64,000 nt of DNA from Kribbella sp. NBC_00382 (GTDB taxonomy: Bacteria > Actinomycetota > Actinomycetes > Propionibacteriales > Kribbellaceae), in contig NZ_CP107954.1 in the NCBI RefSeq assembly GCF_036067295.1, positions 4,898,001-4,962,000 on the forward strand, written 5' to 3'. The notes under the pieces were generated by a model. The model worked only from the letters and a program-made list of their open reading frames with translations, searched no databases and was not told the origin of the DNA. Positions 35,520 to 44,250 of the stretch are shown here, one piece after another (positions within the stretch are counted from its first letter, which is position 1; each line of letters starts with the position of its first letter). Both the position numbers and the translations under genes were made by a program.

Positions 35520-36878
35520 TCAAACGCTCGAAGCAGCCAGCAACGCGTCGCTCAGCGACAGTTCGCCGGCACTGCTCAGCACCAGATCAGCGCTCAACGC
35601 AACGACATACGGGTTGGGGATGGCAACGGTCGCCATACCCGCCGCGCGGGCTGCGGCGACGCCGTGCTGGGTGTCCTCGACCGCGGCAGTCGAAGTACCA
35701 GGCAGTCCGAGGCGGTCCAGCGCGAGCTGATACACCGCTGGATCAGGCTTGTGCGCGGAGACCTCGTCCCCGGCAGCGATCACGTCGAAGAGTTCGAGCG
35801 CGCCGACTCGCTCCAGATGTCCAACCACCCACGACCGCTCCGAACTACTGGCAATCGCAAGTCGCAGACCAAGCTCGCGGGCCTCCAGCAACCATGCGTG
35901 GATGCCCGGCCGGAAGTCGAGGTCCTCATGCAGCCGATCCCGGTACGCCGTACGCCGCGCATGACTCACCTCGCGATCAAAGTCCGGCACCAAAGCAGCC
36001 AACTGGGCGTACCGAGCCTCCTTCGTATCCCCACCGTGCCCCGGCCAGAAGTCGTCGTCCAGCACCAACTCGAGCCCATGCTGCGCCCACTCGAATTCCC
36101 AGCTCTTCACCAGCGTCGTCTCGGTGTCCATCAGCAGCCCGTCGAAGTCGAACACCACCGCCTCGATCGGTGCCCCCACCAACCGCATCGCCAGCCGATG
36201 GATCTCGGCCCCGGTCAACCCACACAGCTCCAGATAGCTCCGCACCCCGCCGTACCGCGCATCGACATGATCCAAAGAATCCAGAATCGTCTCCGGCAGC
36301 GTCCGCGACAGCACCTCCGCCGCAGCGCGTTCCTCGACCGGCAGCTCGGCGATCCGGGCGAGTACCCCGAGGCGGTCCTCGCTGATCGCGTAGTCGGCTG
36401 CGATCTCCTCCCGCGGCACCCCGACCAGATCGAGCAGCAAAGCGACCAGCAGCCCGGTCCGATCCTTGCCCGACTTGCAATGCACGACGACCGGCAGCTC
36501 CGCGGGCGCATCCGCCAGCGCCTGCAGAGCGGCGCCGATCTGTCCCTGGTTGCGATCGAGACTGCCGCGATAGATGTCCGCCATCAGCGGCTCGTCGGCG
36601 GGCACCCGTTCCTTCTCCCGGACCGGATCGATCCACGGAATCCGCCGGTACTCCGCGACGCCCGCCAGCGGATGCGTCTGCGTCATCTCCCAATCCGAGC
36701 GCAGGTCAAGCACCAACCCAGCCCCGACAGCGACCAGCGCCTCCCGCCCGACAGCGTCGAGCTTGTCGGGGGAGTCCGTCCGGATCATCGTCCCGCCCCG
36801 CGTCACCCCGCCGTACCGGGTCGAAAACCCGCCCAGATCACGCGTGTTCAGGCAACCACTCCACGAAAGGTCCGTCAC
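35520..36878 (-). CDS. Fusion of tyrosine phosphatase and HAD hydrolase
   Basis: The 452-aa protein joins two phosphatase folds. Residues 1-235 are a Tyr-phosphatase family 3 domain with P-loop HCKSGKDRTG (Cys134, Arg140) and a Trp-Pro-rich entry loop. Residues 236-452 are a HAD subfamily IA domain starting VVFDFDGLLMDTE (nucleophile Asp244, Asp246), with SSSERSW, HKPDPAVY and AVEDTQHG as later motifs, as in beta-phosphoglucomutase-like enzymes. No frameshift is present, so the fusion is real in this sequence. The GTG start overlaps the stop of the M28 gene (GTGA), so it is the last gene of that operon. Substrates are unknown. Confidence 0.88.
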   Translation of the reverse strand: MTDLSWSGCLNTRDLGGFSTRYGGVTRGGTMIRTDSPDKLDAVGREALVAVGAGLVLDLRSDWEMTQTHPLAGVAEYRRIPWIDPVREKERVPADEPLMADIYRGSLDRNQGQIGAALQALADAPAELPVVVHCKSGKDRTGLLVALLLDLVGVPREEIAADYAISEDRLGVLARIAELPVEERAAAEVLSRTLPETILDSLDHVDARYGGVRSYLELCGLTGAEIHRLAMRLVGAPIEAVVFDFDGLLMDTETTLVKSWEFEWAQHGLELVLDDDFWPGHGGDTKEARYAQLAALVPDFDREVSHARRTAYRDRLHEDLDFRPGIHAWLLEARELGLRLAIASSSERSWVVGHLERVGALELFDVIAAGDEVSAHKPDPAVYQLALDRLGLPGTSTAAVEDTQHGVAAARAAGMATVAIPNPYVVALSADLVLSSAGELSLSDALLAASSV

Positions 36879-38218
36879 CCGGAGGAGCCTATGACACCTC
36901 CCAACGACTCGAAATCATGCCAAGTCCCGCCGTCCCAGTAGAGATGATGCAGAGCGGAGTCGCTGCCGCGAACGAAGATGTCGAGCCGGCCCGGCCCCCA
37001 GGAAACCGCCGACCCCGCCGGTTGCGGACGCGGCGCCTCAGCCGCACCGACCAGGCCGAGCCAGCCGGCGAGCGCGGCGATGTTCATCCGCAGGATCTCG
37101 GACGCCAAGGCCCAGTCAAGGAACTCGAGCTTGTCGTCAGCCGAGTGGATGTGCCCGTTCGCACTGTCCGCGCCCTCGATCGTCAGCACCGCCGGCACAC
37201 CCGCGTTGATGAACGGCACATGGTCACTGGCAAAGGGATTCAGCGACGTCTCGACCCTCAGCCCCGTGTACGTCGCGGCCGCCGCCGCAAGGTCATCCAT
37301 CTGCCCCGACGACACCGGCGCCCCCTCCAGCAGGACGGTCGGCAGTACCGTGTTCTTCGACGCGATCATGTCCATGTTGAGCACCGCGCGAATCCGCGCC
37401 CGCTCCCCAGCCGGCAGCGCAGCGACGTACTGCTTGCTCCCGAACAACCCCTCTTCCTCACCACCGAAGAGGATCAGCCGGACATCGTGTTCCCACTTGC
37501 GACTCGCGATCAGCCGCCCGAGCTCCAGTACGCCGGCCGCCCCGCTCCCGTTGTCGTCAGCACCCGGCGCGTTCCCACCAGGCCCACCCGCAAGATTGAT
37601 CGAGTCGAGGTGCGCCGTGATCACCACCAGCCCGCGAGTACCAGCTCCCGACCCCAAACGATCGCCGATCAGGTTCTCCGAATGACCTGCCCCGACGGTG
37701 ATCGGAGTACGCGTGACGCTGTAGCCGAGGGCAACCATCCGGGCCGCCACGAACTCCACCGCCGTGGTGAACGACGCGCTGAGCGAATGCCTGGTCGGCA
37801 GTGATGCCAGCCAGGTCAGATCCGCCTGGTACGACGCCGGCGCGAGCTCACCGACCAGCCCGGCAACCACAGGGTCGGCGCGCCGGGCCGACCGGACCGG
37901 CACGTCGACGACCGTCATACCGGGCTTCAACGCCTCGACCCGCCAGCAGTGGTTGGAGCGCCTCCGGGGTTTGTCAGCGGCCGAGATCACCAGATGGCGA
38001 CCGTGGTCGAGCAGCGGCGTGACGTCCGGATACTCGTCCTGGAAGCTCCGTCCGACCTGCGTCACGAGCACCAGGCCGGGCACGGTCCGGGAGGCCCGGC
38101 CGAGTTTCTGGTCGGCGGGTCCCCACAGGATCGTCTTGTCGCCGAACCGCGCCGACTTGGCGCCGTCGGCCGCATCCGCGGTCGGCACCACCAGGTACCG
38201 AACAGGCGAACCGGTCAT
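36875..38218 (-). CDS. M28-family peptidase with a single lectin-propeller blade
   Basis: The 447-aa product starts at the ATG following GGAAGGAG. After an unusual 130-residue N-terminal region the M28 zinc peptidase domain shows ITAHLDS (His203, Asp205), GADDNGSGAAG, FGGEEEGLFGS, NMDMIASK and ASDHVPF. The last 45 residues, AVSWGPGRLDIFVRGSDSAL and onward, are one copy of the lectin blade repeated seven times in the metalloprotease two genes upstream. No signal peptide is seen, odd for an M28 aminopeptidase. It is translationally coupled to both neighbours. Confidence 0.85.
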   Translation of the reverse strand: MTGSPVRYLVVPTADAADGAKSARFGDKTILWGPADQKLGRASRTVPGLVLVTQVGRSFQDEYPDVTPLLDHGRHLVISAADKPRRRSNHCWRVEALKPGMTVVDVPVRSARRADPVVAGLVGELAPASYQADLTWLASLPTRHSLSASFTTAVEFVAARMVALGYSVTRTPITVGAGHSENLIGDRLGSGAGTRGLVVITAHLDSINLAGGPGGNAPGADDNGSGAAGVLELGRLIASRKWEHDVRLILFGGEEEGLFGSKQYVAALPAGERARIRAVLNMDMIASKNTVLPTVLLEGAPVSSGQMDDLAAAAATYTGLRVETSLNPFASDHVPFINAGVPAVLTIEGADSANGHIHSADDKLEFLDWALASEILRMNIAALAGWLGLVGAAEAPRPQPAGSAVSWGPGRLDIFVRGSDSALHHLYWDGGTWHDFESLGGVIGSSG

Positions 38219-38219
38219 C

Positions 38220-38510
38220 TCACTCCTTCCAACGAATCTCCAGCCGATCCGGTGCCGCCGCCACGATCGATCCGGCGGAGCCTGTACTACGGCTGATCTC
38301 GCCGCCCGCCGACCAGCGGCCGCCATGCCCCTCCGGCGCGTCGCCGCGGCCGATCAGCCAGTCGGTGAAGCTGCCGTCGGCGTGGAACTCCACCCCCCGC
38401 CGGCCGCGAGCCGGCGGGAAGGCGAAGTCGTCGCGGCGGTAGACGGTCACGCCGTCGTGGTCCTCCTCGAAGGAGTGCGTCCACCGCCCGACCAACTGCT
38501 GGCTGTTCAG
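38220..38510 (-). CDS. Small protein with probable CTG start
   Basis: About 96 residues beginning [16 protein letters not shown], an open frame between the metalloprotease and M28 genes with typical codon bias. No ATG or GTG start exists. A CTG at 38510 overlaps the upstream stop in the ATGA manner (CTGA); the first TTG is at 38495 and would remove five residues. [17 protein letters not shown] and [11 protein letters not shown] recall small lipocalin-like or stress-induced beta-barrel proteins, but I do not name a family. It ends 1 base before the M28 start. Confidence 0.6.
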   Translation of the reverse strand: MNSQQLVGRWTHSFEEDHDGVTVYRRDDFAFPPARGRRGVEFHADGSFTDWLIGRGDAPEGHGGRWSAGGEISRSTGSAGSIVAAAPDRLEIRWKE

Positions 38511-40606
38511 TTCAGCACCGCCTGCTCGGTGGTGGCGCCGTTCGGCAACAGGTCCGGCGCCGGCTGATCCAGCTTGAAGTCGCTGATCACACCGCCGAGC
38601 GCCTCGTACCCGGTGATGGACGGTCCCCAGGCCGTTCCGTCCCACCACTTGTGGTACATCCCGCCGTCCGTTCCGACGACGAAGACGTCCAGTCGATCGG
38701 GTCCCCACGAGGTCACACGCGGCTCGTCGGTGCAGATGCCGCCGAGCGACTCGAACCCGGACCACGACGTGCCGTCCCACCACTGGTGGTACAGCGCCGA
38801 GTCGGTACCGAGCACGAAGACGTCCAGCCGGTTCGCGCCCCACGAGACCACGGTCGGCGCGCTCGTGCAGATGCCGCCGAGGTTCTCCCAGTCCGCCGAC
38901 CACGCCGTACCGTCGTACCACTTGTGGTAGAGCGCGGAGTCGGTACCGATGACGAACAGGTCGAGCCGGTTCGGACCCCAGGCCACCGCGGTCGGGGGAG
39001 AGGCGCAGACGCCGCCGAGCGACTCGAAGCCGCCCCACGCCGTGCCGTCCCACCACTTGTGGTAGATCGCGTTGTCCGTGCCGAGCACGAAGACATCGAG
39101 CCGATCGGGGCCCCAGGCAACTACTTCGGGCGGGCTCATGCAGATGCCGCCGAGGTTCTCGAAGTCGTTCCAGGCCGTGCCGTCCCACCACTTGTGGTAG
39201 AGCGCGCGGTCGGTCCCGAGCACGAAGACGTCCAGCCGGTTCTCGGCCCACGAGGCCACCCGCGGCGGGCTCATGCAGATGCCGCCGAGCGCTTCGTAGC
39301 CCGTCTCCGACGGTCCCCAGGTGGTCCCGTCCCACCACTTGTGGTAGACCCCGTGGTCGGTTCCGAGCACGAAAGCGTCGAGCCGGTTCGGCCCCCAGGA
39401 CGCCACTTCGGGAGCACTCACGCACACACCACCCAGGTATTCGTAGCCGCTGACGGACGGTCCCCACGCGGCTCCGTCCCACCATTTGTGGTACGTCGCA
39501 CGGTCGGTACCGAGCACGAACGCGTCGATCCGGTTGTCGTCCCACGACACAACCGGCCCGGCGGGAGTCGGCTGTGCGGTACCGGAGACCGAAGCCTGGT
39601 TGAGGTCCTTCCGGATGGTGTCCAGACAGGCCTCCATCCGGGCCACCTGGTCGGTGGTGAACATGACCATGCCGCGGTCGTCGGTGTAGTCCATGTAGTT
39701 GACGAACAGGTCGCCGTTCGGCCCGTTGCTGCAGGACAGCTTCGGGAACGTCGGTACGCCGAAGTTCGGGCCGCCCTGGTTGGGGGTGTCCGCGACCTCG
39801 TCGCTACCGCTGCAACCGGTGCCGTCGTCGCCCCAGATGTGGAACAGGTTGAGGTAGTGGCCGATCTCGTGCGTCGTGGTGCGACCGAGATCGAACGGCG
39901 CAGCCGCGGTCCCGTTGGTGCCGAACCCGCTCTGCAGGATGACGACGCCGTCGGTCTCTGCCGGGCCGCCGGGGAACTGCGCGTAGCCGAGCAGACCGCC
40001 ACCGAGCTGGCCGACCCAGATGTTCAGGTACCGATCGGCCGGCCAGGGATCGATGCCACCGGTCGCCGACGACTTGATCTTGTCGTCCGTGCTGAACCCG
40101 GTCTGCGTCGTCTGGGTCCGGGTGACGCCCGTCGTCGGGTTGCCGCTCGGGTCCGTCGTCGCCAGCGCGAACTCGATCCGCGCGTCGGCGACCAGCCCGG
40201 TGAACGGCGCCGGGACGATGCCGACGTCTGTGTTGGCCGCTCGGAAGTCGCGGTTCAGCACCTCGATCTGGCTGTCGATCTGGGCCTGCGAGATGTTCTG
40301 CGCGGCCGTGTTCCAGACGACGTGCACCACGACCGGGATGTGCGCGGTCCCGCTGAACCGCTGCTGACTCGCGACGTACTGCGTGGTCGCGTTCTCCAGG
40401 TAGGAACGCGCCGCCACGTACTCCGCCGACGTGGACAGCAACCGCCGGTGCACATCCATCACGCCACACTGCCGCCGGCTGGGCGGCTGACTGTCACGCC
40501 CCATCCCCGCGCCGCTGCTACCGCCGGTCCCCATCATTCCACCGGGCATCTGGTTCCCGGTGTCCTGTTCGTTCTTGTCCGCTCTCCCGTTGGCCTTCCT
40601 CGGCAT
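38507..40606 (-). CDS. M43-type zinc metalloprotease with seven-bladed lectin propeller
   Basis: The 699-aa protein starts at an ATG after GGGGGAAG. Residues 1-50 are disordered and hydrophilic with no signal peptide. The pappalysin-like M43 domain has [11 protein letters not shown] (His246, Glu247, His250, His256) and a Met-turn in [10 protein letters not shown]. Residues of about 350-670 hold seven repeats of 45-49 residues (for example [17 protein letters not shown] then YHKWWDGT then LGG), the blade type of Photorhabdus PLL-like lectins, which form seven-bladed fucose-binding propellers. It heads a four-gene overlapping minus-strand operon. Targets are unknown. Confidence 0.9.
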   Translation of the reverse strand: MPRKANGRADKNEQDTGNQMPGGMMGTGGSSGAGMGRDSQPPSRRQCGVMDVHRRLLSTSAEYVAARSYLENATTQYVASQQRFSGTAHIPVVVHVVWNTAAQNISQAQIDSQIEVLNRDFRAANTDVGIVPAPFTGLVADARIEFALATTDPSGNPTTGVTRTQTTQTGFSTDDKIKSSATGGIDPWPADRYLNIWVGQLGGGLLGYAQFPGGPAETDGVVILQSGFGTNGTAAAPFDLGRTTTHEIGHYLNLFHIWGDDGTGCSGSDEVADTPNQGGPNFGVPTFPKLSCSNGPNGDLFVNYMDYTDDRGMVMFTTDQVARMEACLDTIRKDLNQASVSGTAQPTPAGPVVSWDDNRIDAFVLGTDRATYHKWWDGAAWGPSVSGYEYLGGVCVSAPEVASWGPNRLDAFVLGTDHGVYHKWWDGTTWGPSETGYEALGGICMSPPRVASWAENRLDVFVLGTDRALYHKWWDGTAWNDFENLGGICMSPPEVVAWGPDRLDVFVLGTDNAIYHKWWDGTAWGGFESLGGVCASPPTAVAWGPNRLDLFVIGTDSALYHKWYDGTAWSADWENLGGICTSAPTVVSWGANRLDVFVLGTDSALYHQWWDGTSWSGFESLGGICTDEPRVTSWGPDRLDVFVVGTDGGMYHKWWDGTAWGPSITGYEALGGVISDFKLDQPAPDLLPNGATTEQAVLN

Positions 40607-40780
40607 TTCTTCCCCCTAGTACGTGCGGGGGCAAGGAAAGGAGCTTGAACAGGATGCCCCCCAAGACGCTGCTCTTTTTCAGCGTGCTCCCGGCACCGCC
40701 GGTGCACAAGACCGGGAGCCCCGGTAGTCAATTTCACCGTTTCCCTTGCGTACGTTGGAGAATGGCGTCAGGAGGGGTGA

Positions 40781-41320
40781 ATGAGACGAGAGCTGTCCGT
40801 TCCGTTCGAGGTCCGCGGTCAACGCGGACTGATCAATATCCGCGTACTGGCCAACGACGATCCCTATGCCTCCGGGCACGGGTTGGTCGTGCCAGGCCTG
40901 GACGCGAAGTCCTACCGCAACTTCCCGATCTGTACTGCGACGCTGCGCTACCACGGTCAGGGCATCAACGCGATCATGGGCTGGATCCAGCTCGTCACGC
41001 GAGCCGGCACCGTCACGGTGGACGCGCCGGCCTTCACCGCCGACGCCAGCCCACTGTCCGCGTACGGCTTCCTGCCGACCTTCTTCGACGCCCCCGCGCA
41101 TCCGGAAGATCCCGACGGTGTCTGGCGCGCGGACACGTTCCTGGTGATCGTGCCCGACGTGATCCACACCCGCGTCGTCGAGCCGGTCGCCGCCTTCACC
41201 TGGGGCTACCGACTCCACGGTGGCTACGCCGACCCGCTCGACCCAGCCCGCCGTTCAGCCGACTGGCAAGACCACCGCGCCACCCTCGCCGCGCGCTACC
41301 CGTATTGGATGTTCCTCTAG
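40781..41320 (+). CDS. Hypothetical protein, 179 aa
   Basis: An ATG with an excellent AGGAGG site begins a 179-aa soluble protein, rich in aromatic residues and apparently beta-rich (LSVPFEVRGQRGLINIRVL; ICTATLRYHGQGINAIMGW). No family is recognised. It is divergent from the lectin-metalloprotease gene and converges on the GNAT gene with a 4-base overlap. A link to the divergent operon is possible but unsupported. Confidence 0.65.
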   Translation: MRRELSVPFEVRGQRGLINIRVLANDDPYASGHGLVVPGLDAKSYRNFPICTATLRYHGQGINAIMGWIQLVTRAGTVTVDAPAFTADASPLSAYGFLPTFFDAPAHPEDPDGVWRADTFLVIVPDVIHTRVVEPVAAFTWGYRLHGGYADPLDPARRSADWQDHRATLAARYPYWMFL

Positions 41321-42300
41321 ATCTCCAGCTCCCAGTCGGTCCGTTGCGCGACCGGGCGGAAGCCGAGATGCACGTTGACGGCGATCATCGGAGCGTTCGT
41401 CGTCGCGTTCCAGGTGTGCAGGACGGCCGGGCGGTCGAGCCCGGCCTGCAGCGACCGGAAGTTGGGAACCTTCACGGCGAGCCCGAGCCGCCGACCGCGA
41501 TGCTCGGGCCGGACGAACGTGTCCCACTGGTAGAGGCGCCCGGGGTCGCTGGTCGCGCCACCCATCTGCGTGTAGGCCGCCAGCTGACCGTCCTTGTCGA
41601 CCGCGACCGTGGTGTGGCAGAAGCGCCCTTGCTTGAGCCTGCGCGCCTCGGCCTCACGCAACCGCTCCGGCGTCCACCGGGCCGGTTCCTGATCGAGGTC
41701 TCCGGTCGGTACGTCGGTCGACATCGCGCTCAGCGCATCGGCGAACTGCTCGACCCATTCGTCCGGGGTGTGCTCCCGCCACTGGACGATCTCGTACCCG
41801 TCGACCGGCTGGTCCAACTCGGCCAGCCGTTCCTCCGACAGCGGCAACTCGAGCACTTGATGCAGCTCGACGAGTTTGCGGACGAACCCGTGCTTGGTGG
41901 CGAACGCAGTACCGGCGCTCTCGCCGGTCTCCGCGTCGCCCAGGATCATGCCCGCGAGCAGTCGGCGGTCGTCCTGCTTGGCGCGCTCGATGACCGCGTC
42001 GAGAAGTTTGGTGCCCACGCCTGTACGCCGGTACGGCGCGGCAACCGCGATCTCGACCTCGACGAGATGGGTGTTCTCCTGCAATGGCCAGTCGAACCAG
42101 GCGATCCCGAGCCACGTGTCGCCGTCGACCAGCCCGAGTCCGTCGGCTCGCATGTCGGAGTGCTGGTCGGCCATCAGGACCCGCGCCTCCTCCAGTCCGA
42201 GGCCAGACGGGAACTCGGCTTCCCGGCGTACCGCGTCTCGGAGGTTGTAGAACTGCTCGAAGGTCTCGCGGTCCCGGCCGTCCACTGTCACGAATTCCAT
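41317..42300 (-). CDS. Tandem GNAT acetyltransferase
   Basis: The 327-aa protein contains two GNAT-like halves. The first has VEVEIAVAAPYRRTGVGTKLL (acetyl-CoA loop RRTGVG, about residues 92-97) and the second YQWDTFVRPEHRGRRLGLAVK (RGRRLG near 268-273). Double-GNAT proteins acetylate small molecules or peptides; the acceptor is unknown. The start is the ATG at 42300. It lies 42 bases beyond pheA and may share its transcript. Confidence 0.85.
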   Translation of the reverse strand: MEFVTVDGRDRETFEQFYNLRDAVRREAEFPSGLGLEEARVLMADQHSDMRADGLGLVDGDTWLGIAWFDWPLQENTHLVEVEIAVAAPYRRTGVGTKLLDAVIERAKQDDRRLLAGMILGDAETGESAGTAFATKHGFVRKLVELHQVLELPLSEERLAELDQPVDGYEIVQWREHTPDEWVEQFADALSAMSTDVPTGDLDQEPARWTPERLREAEARRLKQGRFCHTTVAVDKDGQLAAYTQMGGATSDPGRLYQWDTFVRPEHRGRRLGLAVKVPNFRSLQAGLDRPAVLHTWNATTNAPMIAVNVHLGFRPVAQRTDWELEI

Positions 42301-42342
42301 CTCGCGACCCTATGGGGTGCGGCCGGGGGAGCGCGCTTGGTT

Positions 42343-43242
42343 TTAGTGGTGGGGCCGGAGGGTGCGGTTGGCGGCCGGTTCGGCGATCTGCTCGCGGAAG
42401 GGGTGGGCCGGGTAGACGCCGAGGATCCGGACCTCGACCGAGAAGAAGGCGAGCTCCTCCAGGGCGAGGGCGACGTGCGGGTCCTCGGGGTGGCCCTCGA
42501 CATCGGCGTAGAACTGGGTAGCGAAGAACGAGCCGCCGAGCTGGTAGCTCTCCAGCTTGGTCATGTTGACGCCGTTGGTCGCGAAACCGCCCATCGCCTT
42601 GTAGAGCGCGGCAGGCACGTTGCGGACCCGGTAGACGAAGCTGGTGATCGTCGGCGCCGACCCCACCGCGGGCACCTGCGGCTCGCGCGACAGCACCAGG
42701 AACCGGGTCGTGTTGTGGTGCTCGTCCTCGACGTCCTCGGCCAGGATGTCCAGCCCGTAGAGGCCGGCCGCGGCGACGGGGGAGAGGGCGGCGACGGTCG
42801 GGTCGTTCAGCTCGGAGACCTCGCGTGCGGCCCCGGCGGTGTCGTCGGCGACGACGGTCGCCCAGCCGTGCTCGCGGATGATCTTGCGGCACTGGCCGAG
42901 CGCGTGGACGTGGCTGCGGACCGTCTTGATCGACTCGATCGGCGTACCGGGCGTGGCCAGCAGCTGGAAGTGGATCGGCAGGAAGAACTCGCCGATGATG
43001 TGCAGCCCGGAGTCCGGCAGCAGGTGGTGGATGTCGGCCACCCGGCCGGCGATCGAGTTGTCGACCGGGATCATCGCCAGCCCGGCGCGGCCGGTGTTCA
43101 CCGCCTCGAGGGCGTCCTCGAAGGTGGTACAGGGCAGCTGTTCGCGGCCGGGAAACATCTCGGTGCACGCCATCGCCGAATTGGCTCCTGGCTCACCCTG
43201 GTACGCGATCGGTCCGCTCACGGTTTCCCAGCCTAGTGCCAC
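42343..43242 (-). CDS. pheA: Prephenate dehydratase
   Basis: The enzyme converts prephenate to phenylpyruvate in phenylalanine synthesis. The catalytic domain opens with PIAYQGEPGANS and contains NTTRF with the TRF motif at 179-181. The C-terminal ACT domain (about 195-285) senses phenylalanine and carries LESYQLGGSFFATQFYADVE. At the usual ESRP position there is ESYQ, a variant seen in some dehydratases. The annotated GTG at 43242 gives 299 aa; a GTG at 43221 would give MSGPIAYQG, a more typical N-terminus. Confidence 0.94.
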   Translation of the reverse strand: MALGWETVSGPIAYQGEPGANSAMACTEMFPGREQLPCTTFEDALEAVNTGRAGLAMIPVDNSIAGRVADIHHLLPDSGLHIIGEFFLPIHFQLLATPGTPIESIKTVRSHVHALGQCRKIIREHGWATVVADDTAGAAREVSELNDPTVAALSPVAAAGLYGLDILAEDVEDEHHNTTRFLVLSREPQVPAVGSAPTITSFVYRVRNVPAALYKAMGGFATNGVNMTKLESYQLGGSFFATQFYADVEGHPEDPHVALALEELAFFSVEVRILGVYPAHPFREQIAEPAANRTLRPHH

Positions 43243-43260
43243 CCTGTCTCACCCCTTGAC

Positions 43261-44064
43261 TCAGGTGTCCGACTTGCGGACCTTCTTGGGTGCGCCGGTG
43301 GGTGCCCGGCCCTCCAGCTGCTTGGCCTTGGTGGCGTACATGTCGACGTACTCCTGGCCGGACAGCTCCATGATCTTGTACATGATCTCGTCGGTGACGG
43401 CGCGCAGGATCAAGCGGTCGCTCTCCATCCCGTCGTACCGGGAGAAGTCCAGCGGCTCGCCGAACTTGACCGTCGGGGAGGCGAACGAGGCGACCACCTT
43501 GCCGGGCGGCGCGACCACGTCGGTGCCGATCACGCCACACGGGATCACCGGTACCTTCGCCTCGAGCGCGAGCCGGGCGACGCCGGTCCGGCCCTTGTAG
43601 AGCTTGCCGTCGTGCGAGCGGGTGCCCTCGGGGTAGATGCCGAACAGATCGCCGCGCTCGAGCACCTTCAGGCCGGCCTTGATCGCGCCCTCGGACGCCG
43701 AGCCGCCGGACCGGTCGATGGGGACCTGGCCGGTGCCCTTGAAGAAGCCGCGCTGGAACGTGCCCTTGAGTCCGGCGCCGGTGAAGTAGTCCGACTTGGC
43801 GACGAAGGTCACCCGGCGGCGCAGTACCAGCGGCATGAAGATCCAGTCCGCGTAGGACAGGTGGTTGCTCGCGATGATCGCCGGCCCGATGTCGGGGATG
43901 TTCTCGGCGCCCTCCACCTTCGGGCGGAAGATGCGCTTGACCGGCGGGCCGACCACGACGTTCTTCAGCACCCAGTAGATGCCCTTGCCATCGCCGTCAC
44001 CGGCGTCGTCGACCGGACGCTCAGGCTCCGGCTCGAACCGCGGCGACTGTGCCGGTTCCGTCAT
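43261..44064 (-). CDS. Lysophospholipid acyltransferase (PlsC family)
   Basis: The 267-aa protein transfers acyl chains to lysophosphatidate or similar acceptors at the membrane. The HX4D motif is NHLSYAD (His68, Asp73), the phosphate-binding motif is EGTRS (146-150), and IPCGVIGTD is the third. The first 30 residues are acidic and probably disordered. Actinobacterial paralogues of this type are often called 1-acyl-sn-glycerol-3-phosphate acyltransferase; the precise acceptor is not certain. Confidence 0.9.
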   Translation of the reverse strand: MTEPAQSPRFEPEPERPVDDAGDGDGKGIYWVLKNVVVGPPVKRIFRPKVEGAENIPDIGPAIIASNHLSYADWIFMPLVLRRRVTFVAKSDYFTGAGLKGTFQRGFFKGTGQVPIDRSGGSASEGAIKAGLKVLERGDLFGIYPEGTRSHDGKLYKGRTGVARLALEAKVPVIPCGVIGTDVVAPPGKVVASFASPTVKFGEPLDFSRYDGMESDRLILRAVTDEIMYKIMELSGQEYVDMYATKAKQLEGRAPTGAPKKVRKSDT

Positions 44065-44250
44065 CGATGTCCTTTCCTCACGTTTCCCCGAGCCCTCATG
44101 ATGCCGTACGCCGCCCCGGGCCGCTCCTGGCTACTGGCAAGTTCGCCGCGCGGGAACCGCTGACAAGGCCGCCGCGATCTCCGTAGGCTTCTCACGGCGG
44201 GCTCGCCACGAGCCGGACCGGGGCGCCGGAACTTGGGGGAGGGCCGGGTT

